Part shown: positions 1-7,454 of the stretch, in pieces
Layout: each line of letters opens with the position of its first letter
How positions within the stretch are numbered: the first letter of the stretch is position 1
Source: Lactobacillus apis
GTDB lineage: Bacteria; Bacillota; Bacilli; Lactobacillales; Lactobacillaceae
Reading direction: 5' to 3'
Assembly (NCBI RefSeq): GCF_002837055.1
Contig: NZ_PDKP01000003.1
Coordinates: 30,938-75,307 of the forward strand
DNA length: 44,370 nt
Translations under genes and position numbers: made by a program
Notes under the pieces: generated by a model
Seen by the model: the letters and a program-made list of their open reading frames with translations, nothing else
What the model was told of the DNA's origin: nothing
Databases searched by the model: none

Positions 1-1761
1 AACTTGGCCAATCTGGCAGAATTTATTAAGTTTGCCAACGCTAAAGGAGTTCAAGTAGGATTATGGACGCAACAAAACTTATCTCCAGTTGATCCTGAAC
101 ATCCGAAACCAGATGATCGTGACTTTGAAAAAGAACTTGTTGCTGGTGTAACTGCATTGAAAACTGATGAAGCTTGGGTTGGTAATGGATATTCATTTGG
201 TTTAAACGCTACTCAAAGCACAGCTAAGATGGTTGAAAAAATAAAAGGAGATCAGCTCCGTCCATTTATTCTCACGCTTGATGGCTGGGTGGGTACCCAG
301 AACACAGGTGCTGTTTGGACTGGGGATGAAGTTGGTGGAGAATGGGAATATATTCGCTTCCAAATTCCGACATATATCGGCGAAGGGCTTTCTGGTCAGC
401 CAAACGTTGCTTCTGATATGGATGGCATCTTTGGCGGTGAACATCCAATTATTAACACTAGAGACTATCAATGGAAAACATATACACCAATTGAACTTAA
501 CATGGATGGTTGGGGCAAAAATCCCAAGAATCCTTTTGTTTTTGACGGTATCACAACTAAGCTTAATCGGGCGTACCTGAAACAAAAATCAATGATGCTT
601 CCTTATAACTATAGTATTGCGGCTCAAGCTTCCTTTGAGAGTAAACCAATGATTCGTGCAATGTTTTTGGAATATCCAGAAGTTCCGGAATACTACACTA
701 ATTTAGTTAGGTATCAATATCTCTGGGGACCTAATTTCTTGGTAGCACCAATTTATCAGGATACGGCAAGTGATAAAGATGGTAATGACGTACGTAATGA
801 AATCTACTTACCTAATACTGAGCAAATTTGGATTGACTATTATACAGGTCAAGAATATCAAGGCGGACAAGTTATCAATAACTTTGATGCGCCTTTGTGG
901 AAATTGCCTGTCTTTGTTAAAGCTGGGGCAATTATTCCGATGGCACCTGCAACGAATACACCGCGTGACTATCTGGAACTAAAGAAACAACGACAAATAG
1001 TGTTTTATCCTGCTGGTGACACCAACTTCACGCTTTATGAAGATGATGGAATTTCGGCTAAATATCAAAAGGGTGAGTATGTCCAAACAAGAATAGCAAG
1101 TCAGTTGGCCGATAATAATTTGACAATCAAGCTTGAAAGAACTCAGGGTGGGTATGAAGGATTTGATCCTGAAAAAGTAACTGAACTAGATATTAGAACT
1201 AAGAAAGCTCCTGTAGCTATTGAAGTGAAGGTTGGAAATGATGAGGTTCAGCTAACTGAGGTAAATAGTATAGAAGAATTTGAAAAACAAGCTAATTGTT
1301 TTTATTTTGACCAACACTATTTAACTAATCCATATTTGAAAGAATTCGATTCAAAGCTTGAACAGTCCTTTTTAAGAATAAAAATTGGTCAGACTGATGT
1401 TGTTAAAACTGATTTAACAGTAAATATTACTGGGGTTGATGCCACTCCTGTTGCCGTTAATAAGATTCCAGCAGTAAATGATACTGTGGCTATTCCAGTG
1501 GAACTTAAGCAAGATGAGACCAAAACAACTGACACTGCTATTAGTGTTTTGTGGGAACCAGTTCTTCGTAGTGAGAGTTATCAACTAAAAATAGATCATC
1601 TTTTATACACTAACATTAAAAAGCCACAGTTTACATTGAATAGTTTAAAACCCGACACCCTACACGAATTTCAGGTACGTGTTGTAACTGAAAAGGGTGC
1701 ATCTGCTTGGAGTCCAAAGGTTAACTTTAAGACAAAAATACAAGTTGAAAAAGAGAAATAA
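1..1761 (+). CDS. GH31 family alpha-glycosidase with C-terminal FN3 domain (5' end outside window)
   Basis: Retaining alpha-glycosidase; the reading frame is open from base 1, so the N-terminal part is missing and the TTG at 4 is only an internal leucine. The second half of the GH31 barrel is present. The likely nucleophile Asp is in KTDEAW (codon 166-168) and the likely acid/base Asp in WTGDEVGGEWE (codon 325-327), 53 residues apart. A beta-sandwich with LYEDDG follows, and the last ~80 residues look like a fibronectin type III domain (SVLWEP to FKTK). The motifs differ from the WNDMNEP nucleophile of ordinary alpha-glucosidases and remind me of the subfamily with alpha-N-acetylgalactosaminidases. 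That substrate is inference. lacD lies 175 bases downstream, which would fit galactose or GalNAc breakdown. Family assignment is firm, specificity is not. Confidence 0.85.
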   Translation, partial: NLANLAEFIKFANAKGVQVGLWTQQNLSPVDPEHPKPDDRDFEKELVAGVTALKTDEAWVGNGYSFGLNATQSTAKMVEKIKGDQLRPFILTLDGWVGTQNTGAVWTGDEVGGEWEYIRFQIPTYIGEGLSGQPNVASDMDGIFGGEHPIINTRDYQWKTYTPIELNMDGWGKNPKNPFVFDGITTKLNRAYLKQKSMMLPYNYSIAAQASFESKPMIRAMFLEYPEVPEYYTNLVRYQYLWGPNFLVAPIYQDTASDKDGNDVRNEIYLPNTEQIWIDYYTGQEYQGGQVINNFDAPLWKLPVFVKAGAIIPMAPATNTPRDYLELKKQRQIVFYPAGDTNFTLYEDDGISAKYQKGEYVQTRIASQLADNNLTIKLERTQGGYEGFDPEKVTELDIRTKKAPVAIEVKVGNDEVQLTEVNSIEEFEKQANCFYFDQHYLTNPYLKEFDSKLEQSFLRIKIGQTDVVKTDLTVNITGVDATPVAVNKIPAVNDTVAIPVELKQDETKTTDTAISVLWEPVLRSESYQLKIDHLLYTNIKKPQFTLNSLKPDTLHEFQVRVVTEKGASAWSPKVNFKTKIQVEKEK

Positions 1762-1777
1762 TTTTCGAACTAAAAAG

Positions 1778-1817
1778 AAATATTTTCAGTAAATCAGACA
1801 TTTTACAGAAAATATTT
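1778..1817. repeat. 16-bp inverted repeat between GH31 gene and lacD
   Basis: Arms at 1778-1793 and 1802-1817 match as an inverted repeat with one mismatch around an 8-base loop. Each arm contains the GAAAATATTTTC-like palindrome. The stem is almost all A/T and is not followed by a clean T-run, so it could be a weak terminator for the GH31 gene or a paired operator upstream of the lacD promoter. Confidence 0.5.
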
Positions 1818-1854
1818 TCAAAAAACTCCACATAGTTGGAAACCTTTACAAATA

Positions 1855-1895
1855 TGTTAGCGCTTCTTTAAAACGGCATTGTATCGGTATATAAT
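1855..1895 (+). promoter_or_regulatory. lacD promoter with cre-like site
   Basis: The -10 TATAAT is at 1890-1895 and a -35 TTTAAA at 1867-1872, 17 bases apart. A cre-like sequence TGTTAGCGCTTCTT (1855-1868), whose left half fits the CcpA consensus, runs into the -35 box. That predicts carbon catabolite repression of lacD. Confidence 0.5.
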
Positions 1896-1936
1896 AACAG
1901 TGTGCGATTAAAGAAAATACTAAAAGGAGACATATA

Positions 1937-2929
1937 ATGAGAACAATTTCTGCGGCAGTTGCCAAACATATGGAAAATTTGTCAACAACTGATGGGGTAA
2001 TTAGCGCTTTAGCAATTGACCAACGTGGCTCACTTAAACAAATGTTGGCAGATGCTGCTAATAAGCCAGCTGATGAAACAACAATTGTTGATTTTAAAAA
2101 GGCAGTTTCAAGCGAATTAACGCCATATGCTTCGTCAATTTTGACAGATCCAGAATATGGTTTACCAGCAACGAAAGTAAGAGATAAAAATTGTGGTTTA
2201 CTGCTTTCATATGAAAAAACAGGATATGACACAACAGAGCCTGGTAGAATGCCTGACCTCATTGCTAATCAATCTGGTTTGCGCATCAAAAATGAAGGTG
2301 GAGACGCAATTAAGTTTTTAGTTTATTATGATCCAGATGAAGGTCAGGAAATTAATGATAAAAAGCAAGCCTTTGTTGAGCGTGTTGGTGCAGAGGCAAG
2401 AGCAAATGAATTGCCATTCTTTTTAGAAGTCTTAACTTACGATGCAAATATTGCAGATGCCAAAAGTGAAGAATTTGCAAAAGTTAAGGCTAACAAAGTT
2501 ATTGAGACAATGAAAGAATTTTCAAAACCTCAATATGATGTAACTGTATTGAAGGTAGAAATACCTTTTAATATTAAGTATGTTGAAGGCTTCAATGGCT
2601 CTAACAATGTTGTTTACACTCAGCAAGAGGCAAAGGACTTATTAAAAGAGCAGTCTGAAGCAACAGACTTGCCATATATCTTCCTGTCTGCTGGAGTAAC
2701 CAGTGAAGAATTTATTGCCGAAATTAAAATGGCTGAGAAAGCTGGCGCTGACTTTAATGGTGTTTTATGTGGACGTGCTACATGGAAACCATCTATTGAA
2801 CCATTTGCTGGCGAAAGTGAAGAAGCAGGTCGAAAGTGGTTATCGACAAAAGGTAAAGAAAACATTGAAAATCTTAACGCAGCTCTCAAAGGTGCAAAAT
2901 CTTGGCGTGAAAAGTTAAGTGTTGAATAA
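1937..2929 (+). CDS. lacD: Tagatose 1,6-bisphosphate aldolase
   Basis: Class I aldolase that splits tagatose 1,6-bisphosphate into dihydroxyacetone phosphate and glyceraldehyde 3-phosphate, the last step of the tagatose-6-phosphate route for galactose, lactose or GalNAc. The 330-residue length is that of LacD. The expected catalytic residues are visible: Schiff-base Lys206 in VLKVEIP, Lys126 in AIKFLVYYDP and Glu164 in FFLEVLTYD. The start is set by AAGGAG about 9 bases upstream. The gene appears monocistronic. No lacA, lacB or lacC gene is in the window, so the rest of the pathway is elsewhere or the enzyme also serves another sugar. Confidence 0.95.
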   Translation: MRTISAAVAKHMENLSTTDGVISALAIDQRGSLKQMLADAANKPADETTIVDFKKAVSSELTPYASSILTDPEYGLPATKVRDKNCGLLLSYEKTGYDTTEPGRMPDLIANQSGLRIKNEGGDAIKFLVYYDPDEGQEINDKKQAFVERVGAEARANELPFFLEVLTYDANIADAKSEEFAKVKANKVIETMKEFSKPQYDVTVLKVEIPFNIKYVEGFNGSNNVVYTQQEAKDLLKEQSEATDLPYIFLSAGVTSEEFIAEIKMAEKAGADFNGVLCGRATWKPSIEPFAGESEEAGRKWLSTKGKENIENLNAALKGAKSWREKLSVE

Positions 2930-2955
2930 TAGCTTTAATGTTTGAAATTAATTAG

Positions 2956-3051
2956 TTGAGCATATTATTATGTGATACCCATCAGGAATTTATTACTCAG
3001 CTTAAGAGTGCTAAATCACCTGATGAAATTATGACGCTGTTTAAAAATTAG
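2956..3051 (+). pseudogene. Remnant of a fructose-type PTS EIIA domain (C-terminal end)
   Basis: The short open frame preceding the TAG at 3049-3051 reads LSILLCDTHQEFITQLKS and continues with a PDEIMTLFKN ending. This resembles the last helix of PTS EIIA domains of the fructose/mannitol family. The frame is closed by a stop just upstream (2953-2955), there is no ribosome site, and no phosphorylatable His region is present. I read it as a leftover of a deleted PTS gene. It is too short to prove without a homology search. Confidence 0.5.
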
Positions 3052-3056
3052 CAAAT

Positions 3057-3094
3057 AAAAAATCCTAACTTCTTAATAAGTTAGGATTTTTCTT
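3057..3094. terminator. Bidirectional rho-independent terminator
   Basis: AAATCCTAACTT / AAGTTAGGATTT hairpin with A and T runs on both sides. It can end transcripts from lacD and, on the other strand, from the 38-codon ORF. Confidence 0.8.
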
Positions 3095-3101
3095 TATTTA
3101 A

Positions 3102-3218
3102 TTAATCCGCAATCTTTTTTGCCTCATCGAGAGCCTTCATAATAGAAGGATTTTTTGAATGGCAATCTTTAATCATTTGGATATCTTCGTCACTTAATGT
3201 AACAGTATATTTGCTCAT
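3102..3218 (-). CDS. Small hypothetical protein, 38 residues
   Basis: Unrecognised short gene. It starts at an ATG preceded by AAGGA with 8 bases spacing and ends at TAA just before a terminator. The product begins MSKYTVTLSDEDIQMIKDCH, then a Lys-rich, probably helical tail (PSIMKALDEAKKIAD). A beta-strand followed by two short helices could suit a ribbon-helix-helix DNA-binding fold, but 38 residues is short for that. A promoter-like pair with a perfect palindrome lies directly upstream. The ribosome site, promoter and terminator argue that it is a real gene; the function is unknown. Confidence 0.55.
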   Translation of the reverse strand: MSKYTVTLSDEDIQMIKDCHSKNPSIMKALDEAKKIAD

Positions 3219-3248
3219 GATTATTGTCCTTTCTGCAAAAAACTTATC

Positions 3249-3279
3249 TTAACTATAGCACTTTTAGTGCTATAGTTAA
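3249..3279 (-). promoter_or_regulatory. Perfect 14-bp palindrome within putative promoter of the small ORF
   Basis: Arms TTAACTATAGCACT (3249-3262) and AGTGCTATAGTTAA (3266-3279) are perfect inverted repeats around TTT. On the minus strand the arms supply TTAACT as -35 and TATAGT as -10 with a 16-base spacer. A protein bound to the palindrome would therefore block the promoter of the 38-codon ORF. Confidence 0.5.
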
Positions 3280-3645
3280 TTAATAATGGCGAAAAAACCA
3301 GAGATAGCAGCGATAAAATAGCGATTGTTATTTTTCAATCATGTTTCAAAAGCGCCCTAAAAAAATCCTAATTGCTAAATACAAACGTTAGTTCTTGTAA
3401 ATAGCAAATATAAGTAAATCTAGCATTATAGGTGGTTTTCACAAGTTTACTAATTCAAAAAAATTCTATTACAAATGTGACAAGTATTTTTATTTAGGTA
3501 ATTATTTCTTAAAAAGCGAGTGATACTTCTGTTATGGTTCTGCAATTTTTAGGTTGTAGGATATAGAACATCAAAGCGAAAGTCACTTTTGTGCTTTCAA
3601 TTTGAGATAGAAAAAAGATCGGGTTTTTTATAAGGAGAGATTTTT
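3280..3645. other. Long intergenic leader region upstream of apf
   Basis: No gene is seen in this 366-base stretch. It holds an imperfect 13-bp inverted repeat (TTGCTAAATACAA at 3372-3384 and TTGTAAATAGCAA at 3395-3407), a loose WalR-like pair TGTTAT-N5-TGCAAT (3530-3546), and a possible -10 TATAGA at 3562-3567. Long untranslated leaders are common for abundant lactobacillus surface proteins. The regulatory readings are weak. Confidence 0.35.
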
Positions 3646-4308
3646 TTGAAGGTAAAATCTATCTTGGCTAAAACAGCAGCAGTAGCAGCAATGTCAATTT
3701 CTGGTGTAGCATTAATGAACAGCACCAATACAGACACGGTTCAAGCTGCAACGGTAGAAAATGATGCAGAAGTTGTAACTGTAAATTATGTAGATGGCAA
3801 TTCTATCCGCGTTTGGAACAGCTACAAGCATCCTGAAGCTACTGGACAAATTTTGCCAAGTAATTCTTCCTGGAAAGTTATTAAAACTGCTTATGACAAA
3901 GATGGTCATAAATGGTACGACCTAGGTAAGAATCAATGGGTAAAAGCTAAGTACGTTAACAAAGGTTATTACCCAGAAAATGCTTCGGGTCAAGAAGCAG
4001 TAGTTGCAGATGATAATTCAGCTAATGCGGAAGATACAAGTGTAAACTACAGCGCAAATGCGCAAAACTATGTAAGTCCAGCCGGCTCAGAATCTGAAGC
4101 TAAGGCATGGATTGCAAGTCGGGAATCCGGCGGCTCATACAGTGCACAAAATGGCCAATATATTGGCAAATATCAACTATCAGCTTCCTACCTTAATGGA
4201 GATTACTCCGCTGCTAACCAAGAACGTGTTGCCAATAATTATGTTGCGCAACGTTATGGTTCATGGGCAGCCGCTAGGGCATTCTGGCAAGCAAATGGCT
4301 GGTACTAA
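3646..4308 (+). CDS. apf: Aggregation-promoting factor (Apf)-like secreted cell-wall protein
   Basis: Secreted protein of 220 residues. It starts at TTG with AAGGAGA 7 bases upstream; no suitable ATG exists. A signal peptide (positive MKVKSILAK, hydrophobic Ala-rich core) ends near VQAA around residue 35. Residues ~45-110 look like an SH3-type wall-binding domain (SIRVWNSYK to WVKAKYV). The last ~70 residues form the Apf/transglycosylase-like domain: AKAWIASRESGGSY, GQYIGKYQLS, and the ending RAFWQANGWY. The Glu in SRESGG is the usual lysozyme-like catalytic acid. Family members affect aggregation, cell shape and peptidoglycan turnover in lactobacilli. Confidence 0.88.
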   Translation: MKVKSILAKTAAVAAMSISGVALMNSTNTDTVQAATVENDAEVVTVNYVDGNSIRVWNSYKHPEATGQILPSNSSWKVIKTAYDKDGHKWYDLGKNQWVKAKYVNKGYYPENASGQEAVVADDNSANAEDTSVNYSANAQNYVSPAGSESEAKAWIASRESGGSYSAQNGQYIGKYQLSASYLNGDYSAANQERVANNYVAQRYGSWAAARAFWQANGWY

Positions 4309-4345
4309 TAATTCCGCTAAAAATATAAATAACAATTTAACAAAA

Positions 4346-4379
4346 AAGAAGAGCTAGTTTAATTACTAGCTCTTTTTTT
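4346..4379 (+). terminator. Rho-independent terminator of apf
   Basis: Stem AGAGCTAGT / ACTAGCTCT (4350-4358 with 4365-4373) followed by seven T. Confidence 0.9.
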
Positions 4380-4389
4380 GTATTTGAAA

Positions 4390-5109
4390 TTAATGGTCAA
4401 TTGCATAGGTCAGCTTATCACTACGAAGTATTTGTGAGGTGATGTGTAAAGGTTGGCCCTTTTCGTCATAAACAAAGTCTTTGATTAGCATTAAAGGTGA
4501 GTTCTGGTCAACATTAAGTAGAACTGATTCTTCTTTAGTTGCAAATGCTATTTTAAAAGTCTTTCTGCCAGTACTAGGTATTGTTGAAAATTGTTCCTTC
4601 AACAACTGATATAAAGGACGATTAAGGTCAGCGCTTTTTAGTTGATCAAATTTTGGTGGCAACCAAATCCACTCAAGGCAAAAAGGTACATCATCAATAT
4701 AACGAAGTCGATTGATTGCAATCAATTGTTCTGTATCCCCTAAATGGAAAAAAGCTCGTTGTTCATCGTTGCCATGAGTGAGTTCTACACTAATTAGGCG
4801 TGTTGACATGTTTTTACCAGCACGTTCAACACTATCAGTTAGACTAGAAAATTGATGCTTTTTTGTTTTGACCTCGTTTCTGTTGTCAGAAACGTATGTA
4901 CCTTTTCCAGGTAATTTAATCAAAATGTTTTGATCTGTAAGTAATTTTAACGCTTTACGGACTGTAGTACGGCTGACTGCAAATTCTTCACGTAATTCTG
5001 CTTCTGAAGGGATGCTACTGCCAACTTGATATTGCTGGTTACTAATACGCTCTTTAATAATATTTGCCAAACTAACATAAAGTGGTAAATGCTCTGCTTT
5101 TTTTAACAT
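4390..5109 (-). CDS. GntR-family regulator with UTRA domain, divergent to the SIS/PTS locus
   Basis: Transcriptional regulator of the HutC/FrlR subgroup, 239 residues. The N-terminal winged helix spans about residues 8-75 (PSEAELREEFAVSRTTVRKAL and GKGTYV); the rest is a UTRA effector domain, which in this family usually binds a sugar phosphate or a related inducer. It is transcribed away from the SIS1 gene at 5294 and shares a 184-base control region with it. That region carries two GATAC-type palindromes, so it very likely represses the sugar locus and itself. Effector identity is inferred from neighbours. Confidence 0.88.
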   Translation of the reverse strand: MLKKAEHLPLYVSLANIIKERISNQQYQVGSSIPSEAELREEFAVSRTTVRKALKLLTDQNILIKLPGKGTYVSDNRNEVKTKKHQFSSLTDSVERAGKNMSTRLISVELTHGNDEQRAFFHLGDTEQLIAINRLRYIDDVPFCLEWIWLPPKFDQLKSADLNRPLYQLLKEQFSTIPSTGRKTFKIAFATKEESVLLNVDQNSPLMLIKDFVYDEKGQPLHITSQILRSDKLTYAIDH

Positions 5110-5196
5110 AAATACCTGTCCTTAAATTTTACTTTCTCTAATTATAGCAAAAAGCCTTTAAAATAAACATCTTTCCAACTTTATGTCTTCAAGTTT

Positions 5197-5210
5197 GAAT
5201 ACCTGTATCA
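5197..5210. promoter_or_regulatory. Candidate GntR operator, copy 1
   Basis: GAATACCTGTATCA is an imperfect palindrome that closely matches the perfect site at 5261-5272. It lies nearer to the divergent gntR gene and could serve autoregulation. Confidence 0.45.
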
Positions 5211-5220
5211 AAATATTAGC

Positions 5221-5272
5221 TTTACTTTTTAAATAAAGCGCTTTATTATGAAGTTAGTTAGATACATGTATC
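5221..5272 (+). promoter_or_regulatory. SIS1 promoter with cre and GntR operator
   Basis: The -35 TTTACT (5221-5226) and -10 TATTAT (5244-5249) are 17 bases apart. A perfect palindrome AATAAAGCGCTTTATT (5232-5247), a good CcpA cre core, occupies the spacer. A second perfect palindrome GATACATGTATC (5261-5272) sits just past the expected start of transcription. The arrangement predicts dual repression by CcpA and the GntR protein. Confidence 0.6.
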
Positions 5273-5293
5273 ATTTTTTAAAGGAGAAAATAC

Positions 5294-6289
5294 ATGAAAG
5301 TACAAGAAGAAGTTTCGCAAATAGTCAAGCGAGCAGTTGACAGACTAGAAAAGCAAGGTGGGGTTAAACAAGTAGTCTGGATTGGAGCAGGTGGCTCATT
5401 TGGCGGTTTTTATGGTGCACACTATTTCATGCAACAAGAATCCAGTCAATTGTATTCAACAATGTGCACGAGCGGAGAATTCATTTATGCTGCTCCAAAG
5501 AATATTGATAAAAATACTCTGGTAGTACTTTGCTCTATGAGAGGAACAATTGAAACAATTGAAGCCGCGAAAGTTGCACGAGATTCCGGCGCGACAACAA
5601 TTGCTCTGTATGTTGATGAATCAGAACTTGTAGAAGTAACAGATTTCAAAATTAAATATGAGAGCTTAGCGCTTGATGAAAGTGGACTAGACCGAGTAAA
5701 CGGCAGTATTGGTCTTTGCATAGCAATGAACGTGCTTAATGAAGTAGAAGGCTATGAAAACTATGATCTGGCAATGAATTCATTTGATTTGCTTGATCCA
5801 ATTTACCGTAAGGCAGTTGAATATACTACGCCACTGGCTAAAGAATGGGCCGAATTAAATAAAAATCAGAAAACAATATATGTAATCGCAAGTGGACCAG
5901 CACTTGGTGCGGCTTATGTTTTCTCAATTTGCAATTTAGAAGAAATGCTGCAACTAGATTCACCAACTGTACACAGCTATGAGTACTTTAATGGTCCGTT
6001 TGAAGTTACCGACAAAAATAGATCGATTTTTCAATTATTGGCTACTGGAAAAACTAGACCTGAAGATGAAAGAGCTCTGAGGTTTGAGCAAAGATTTGGT
6101 GGGAAAAAGTTATATGTTTTGGACGGCAAAGAAATAGGCCTAGATGATCTTAAGCCAGAAGTATCACCGTATTTTAATCACTCCATTTTCTCGTCAATTC
6201 TTAATAACGTATATATGCGTGAATTATCATATACAACTCATGAGAGCTATGAGACGCGCAGATATATGTGGAAAGAAGAATACAAATAG
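5294..6289 (+). CDS. SIS-domain protein, FrlB/FraB-like, catalytic His replaced by Asn (SIS1)
   Basis: Sugar-isomerase-fold protein of 331 residues with two SIS modules (roughly residues 20-160 and 185-310). The C-terminus ETRRYMWKEEYK resembles the RRYYGGLVEY end of E. coli FrlB, pointing to the fructosamine-6-phosphate deglycase group. The expected catalytic Glu is present (Glu217 in LEEM), but 16 residues on, where its paralogues have His in GEYFHGP, this protein has Asn233 (YEYFNGP). The Gly of SGE is also Tyr. It may act on a different substrate, need another residue, or be a non-catalytic partner. AAGGAG sets the start; it has its own regulated promoter and is 258 bases ahead of the PTS genes. 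Confidence 0.8.
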   Translation: MKVQEEVSQIVKRAVDRLEKQGGVKQVVWIGAGGSFGGFYGAHYFMQQESSQLYSTMCTSGEFIYAAPKNIDKNTLVVLCSMRGTIETIEAAKVARDSGATTIALYVDESELVEVTDFKIKYESLALDESGLDRVNGSIGLCIAMNVLNEVEGYENYDLAMNSFDLLDPIYRKAVEYTTPLAKEWAELNKNQKTIYVIASGPALGAAYVFSICNLEEMLQLDSPTVHSYEYFNGPFEVTDKNRSIFQLLATGKTRPEDERALRFEQRFGGKKLYVLDGKEIGLDDLKPEVSPYFNHSIFSSILNNVYMRELSYTTHESYETRRYMWKEEYK

Positions 6290-6384
6290 TTAACTTGTTA
6301 AAAACAACTGTTTGACATTAAGTCCCACTAAAACCACGTACGCAAGGATAATAACTTTAAATTAAAATTATCATACAAAACAAA

Positions 6385-6483
6385 TGATAACGCTTTAAAC
6401 TGAAAATAATGCAAAAATAATTTAATTATTTTCAAATAAAGCCTTTACATAAATTGGTCAATATAATATTATACATGTGTACG
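6385..6483 (+). promoter_or_regulatory. PTS operon promoter with cre-like site and ATACATGT operator
   Basis: The -35 TTTACA (6444-6449) and -10 TATTAT (6467-6472) are 17 bases apart. A cre-like TGATAACGCTTTAA (6385-6398) lies upstream, and ATACATGTGTACG (6471-6483), similar to the operator before SIS1, overlaps the start point. An A/T palindrome (AAAATAATTTAATTATTTT, 6414-6432) lies just before the -35 box. SIS1 and the PTS genes thus seem to have separate but co-regulated promoters. Confidence 0.55.
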
Positions 6484-6547
6484 TGTTAATACATCTTATA
6501 TTTATGGGGAGCTGTATAACATTGTCCATGATTAGGGGTGAAAGAAA

Positions 6548-6970
6548 GTGAAAATAATTTTAGTTAGCCATGGAAAATTGGCAAAAGGTATGAAAGACAC
6601 AGTTGAAATGATTGCCGGTCAACAAGAAAACCTTGAAGCATATGAAGCTTATGAAAATGGGACCAGTGATGACAGTTTTATCAATGATCTTAAGAATTCT
6701 CTTGCTTCAAGCAAGAACGATGATGTGATTATCGTAACGGATGTTTTAGGGGGATCAGTTAATAATGAGGCCACACAATTACTGAAGGATCATCCGAACT
6801 TAACAATTCTAACTGGAATGAATTTACCTCTGATTATTACATTAGTTACAACGGTCAACTCTGGAATTTCAGATGAAAAAGTTTCAGAAGCGATTGATGA
6901 AGGAAAGAAAGGAGTTTTGTCTGTTAATAAGTTAATGACTGAAAAAGATGATGAAGGAGATTTATTATGA
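6548..6970 (+). CDS. PTS mannose/fructose/sorbose family EIIA component
   Basis: Cytoplasmic phosphocarrier of 140 residues that takes phosphate from HPr and passes it to EIIB. The N-terminal MKIILVSHGKLAKGM contains His8, the phosphorylation site of the ManXa/LevD family, and the length fits a free-standing EIIA. It starts at GTG with AGGGGTG about 7 bases upstream. Its TGA stop overlaps the ATG of the EIIB gene (ATGA at 6967-6970), indicating coupled translation. First gene of the PTS transcript. Confidence 0.92.
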   Translation: MKIILVSHGKLAKGMKDTVEMIAGQQENLEAYEAYENGTSDDSFINDLKNSLASSKNDDVIIVTDVLGGSVNNEATQLLKDHPNLTILTGMNLPLIITLVTTVNSGISDEKVSEAIDEGKKGVLSVNKLMTEKDDEGDLL

Positions 6971-7437
6971 TTAAAGTAATAAGAGTTGATCACAGATTAC
7001 TACACGGTCAAGTTGTATTTTCTTGGACAAAGTTTGCCAATATTGAGCGAGTAATTGTCATTGATACTGCAACCGCAAACGATGATTTTAAGAAAATGTC
7101 GTTGAAATTGGCTAAGCCTGAAGATATTAAGTTGAACGTGTTTAGTGTTGACGCAGCAATTGAAAAAATTGATCGAATTAAAGCGCTCGACGATAACATT
7201 ATGTTGCTTTTTGAAAATGTAACAGAACTGAGTAAATTTATTGATGCTTATGGTCCAGTTGAAGAAATTAACTATGGTTTGATTCCTTCAAAAGATGGAG
7301 CTAAAAGATTTAGCAATGCAATTTACTTGTTGCCTGAGGAAGTTGAATTAACTAAGAAAATGTGCGACCAAGGTATCAAGATTTCAATGCAACAGGTCCC
7401 TTCGTCTAATAAGGAACTTCTAAATAATCTTATTTAG
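6967..7437 (+). CDS. PTS mannose/fructose/sorbose family EIIB component
   Basis: Cytoplasmic EIIB of 156 residues. The signature RVDHRLLHGQVVFSW near the N-terminus carries the phosphorylated His (His14, in LLHGQV) that hands phosphate to the sugar crossing through EIIC/EIID. It overlaps the EIIA gene by 4 bases and is 17 bases before the EIIC gene. The family is certain; the sugar is inferred from the flanking SIS genes. Confidence 0.92.
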   Translation: MIKVIRVDHRLLHGQVVFSWTKFANIERVIVIDTATANDDFKKMSLKLAKPEDIKLNVFSVDAAIEKIDRIKALDDNIMLLFENVTELSKFIDAYGPVEEINYGLIPSKDGAKRFSNAIYLLPEEVELTKKMCDQGIKISMQQVPSSNKELLNNLI

Positions 7438-7454
7438 AAAGAAAGGTATAAAAA

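Noticed and set aside
4-6. TTG at position 4 as start of the GH31 gene
   Set aside because: The frame is open to base 1 and the protein lacks the first half of the GH31 domain; the true start is outside the window.
3530-3546. WalR box before apf
   Set aside because: Only 11 of 12 positions fit and no second line of evidence exists; mentioned only in the intergenic note.
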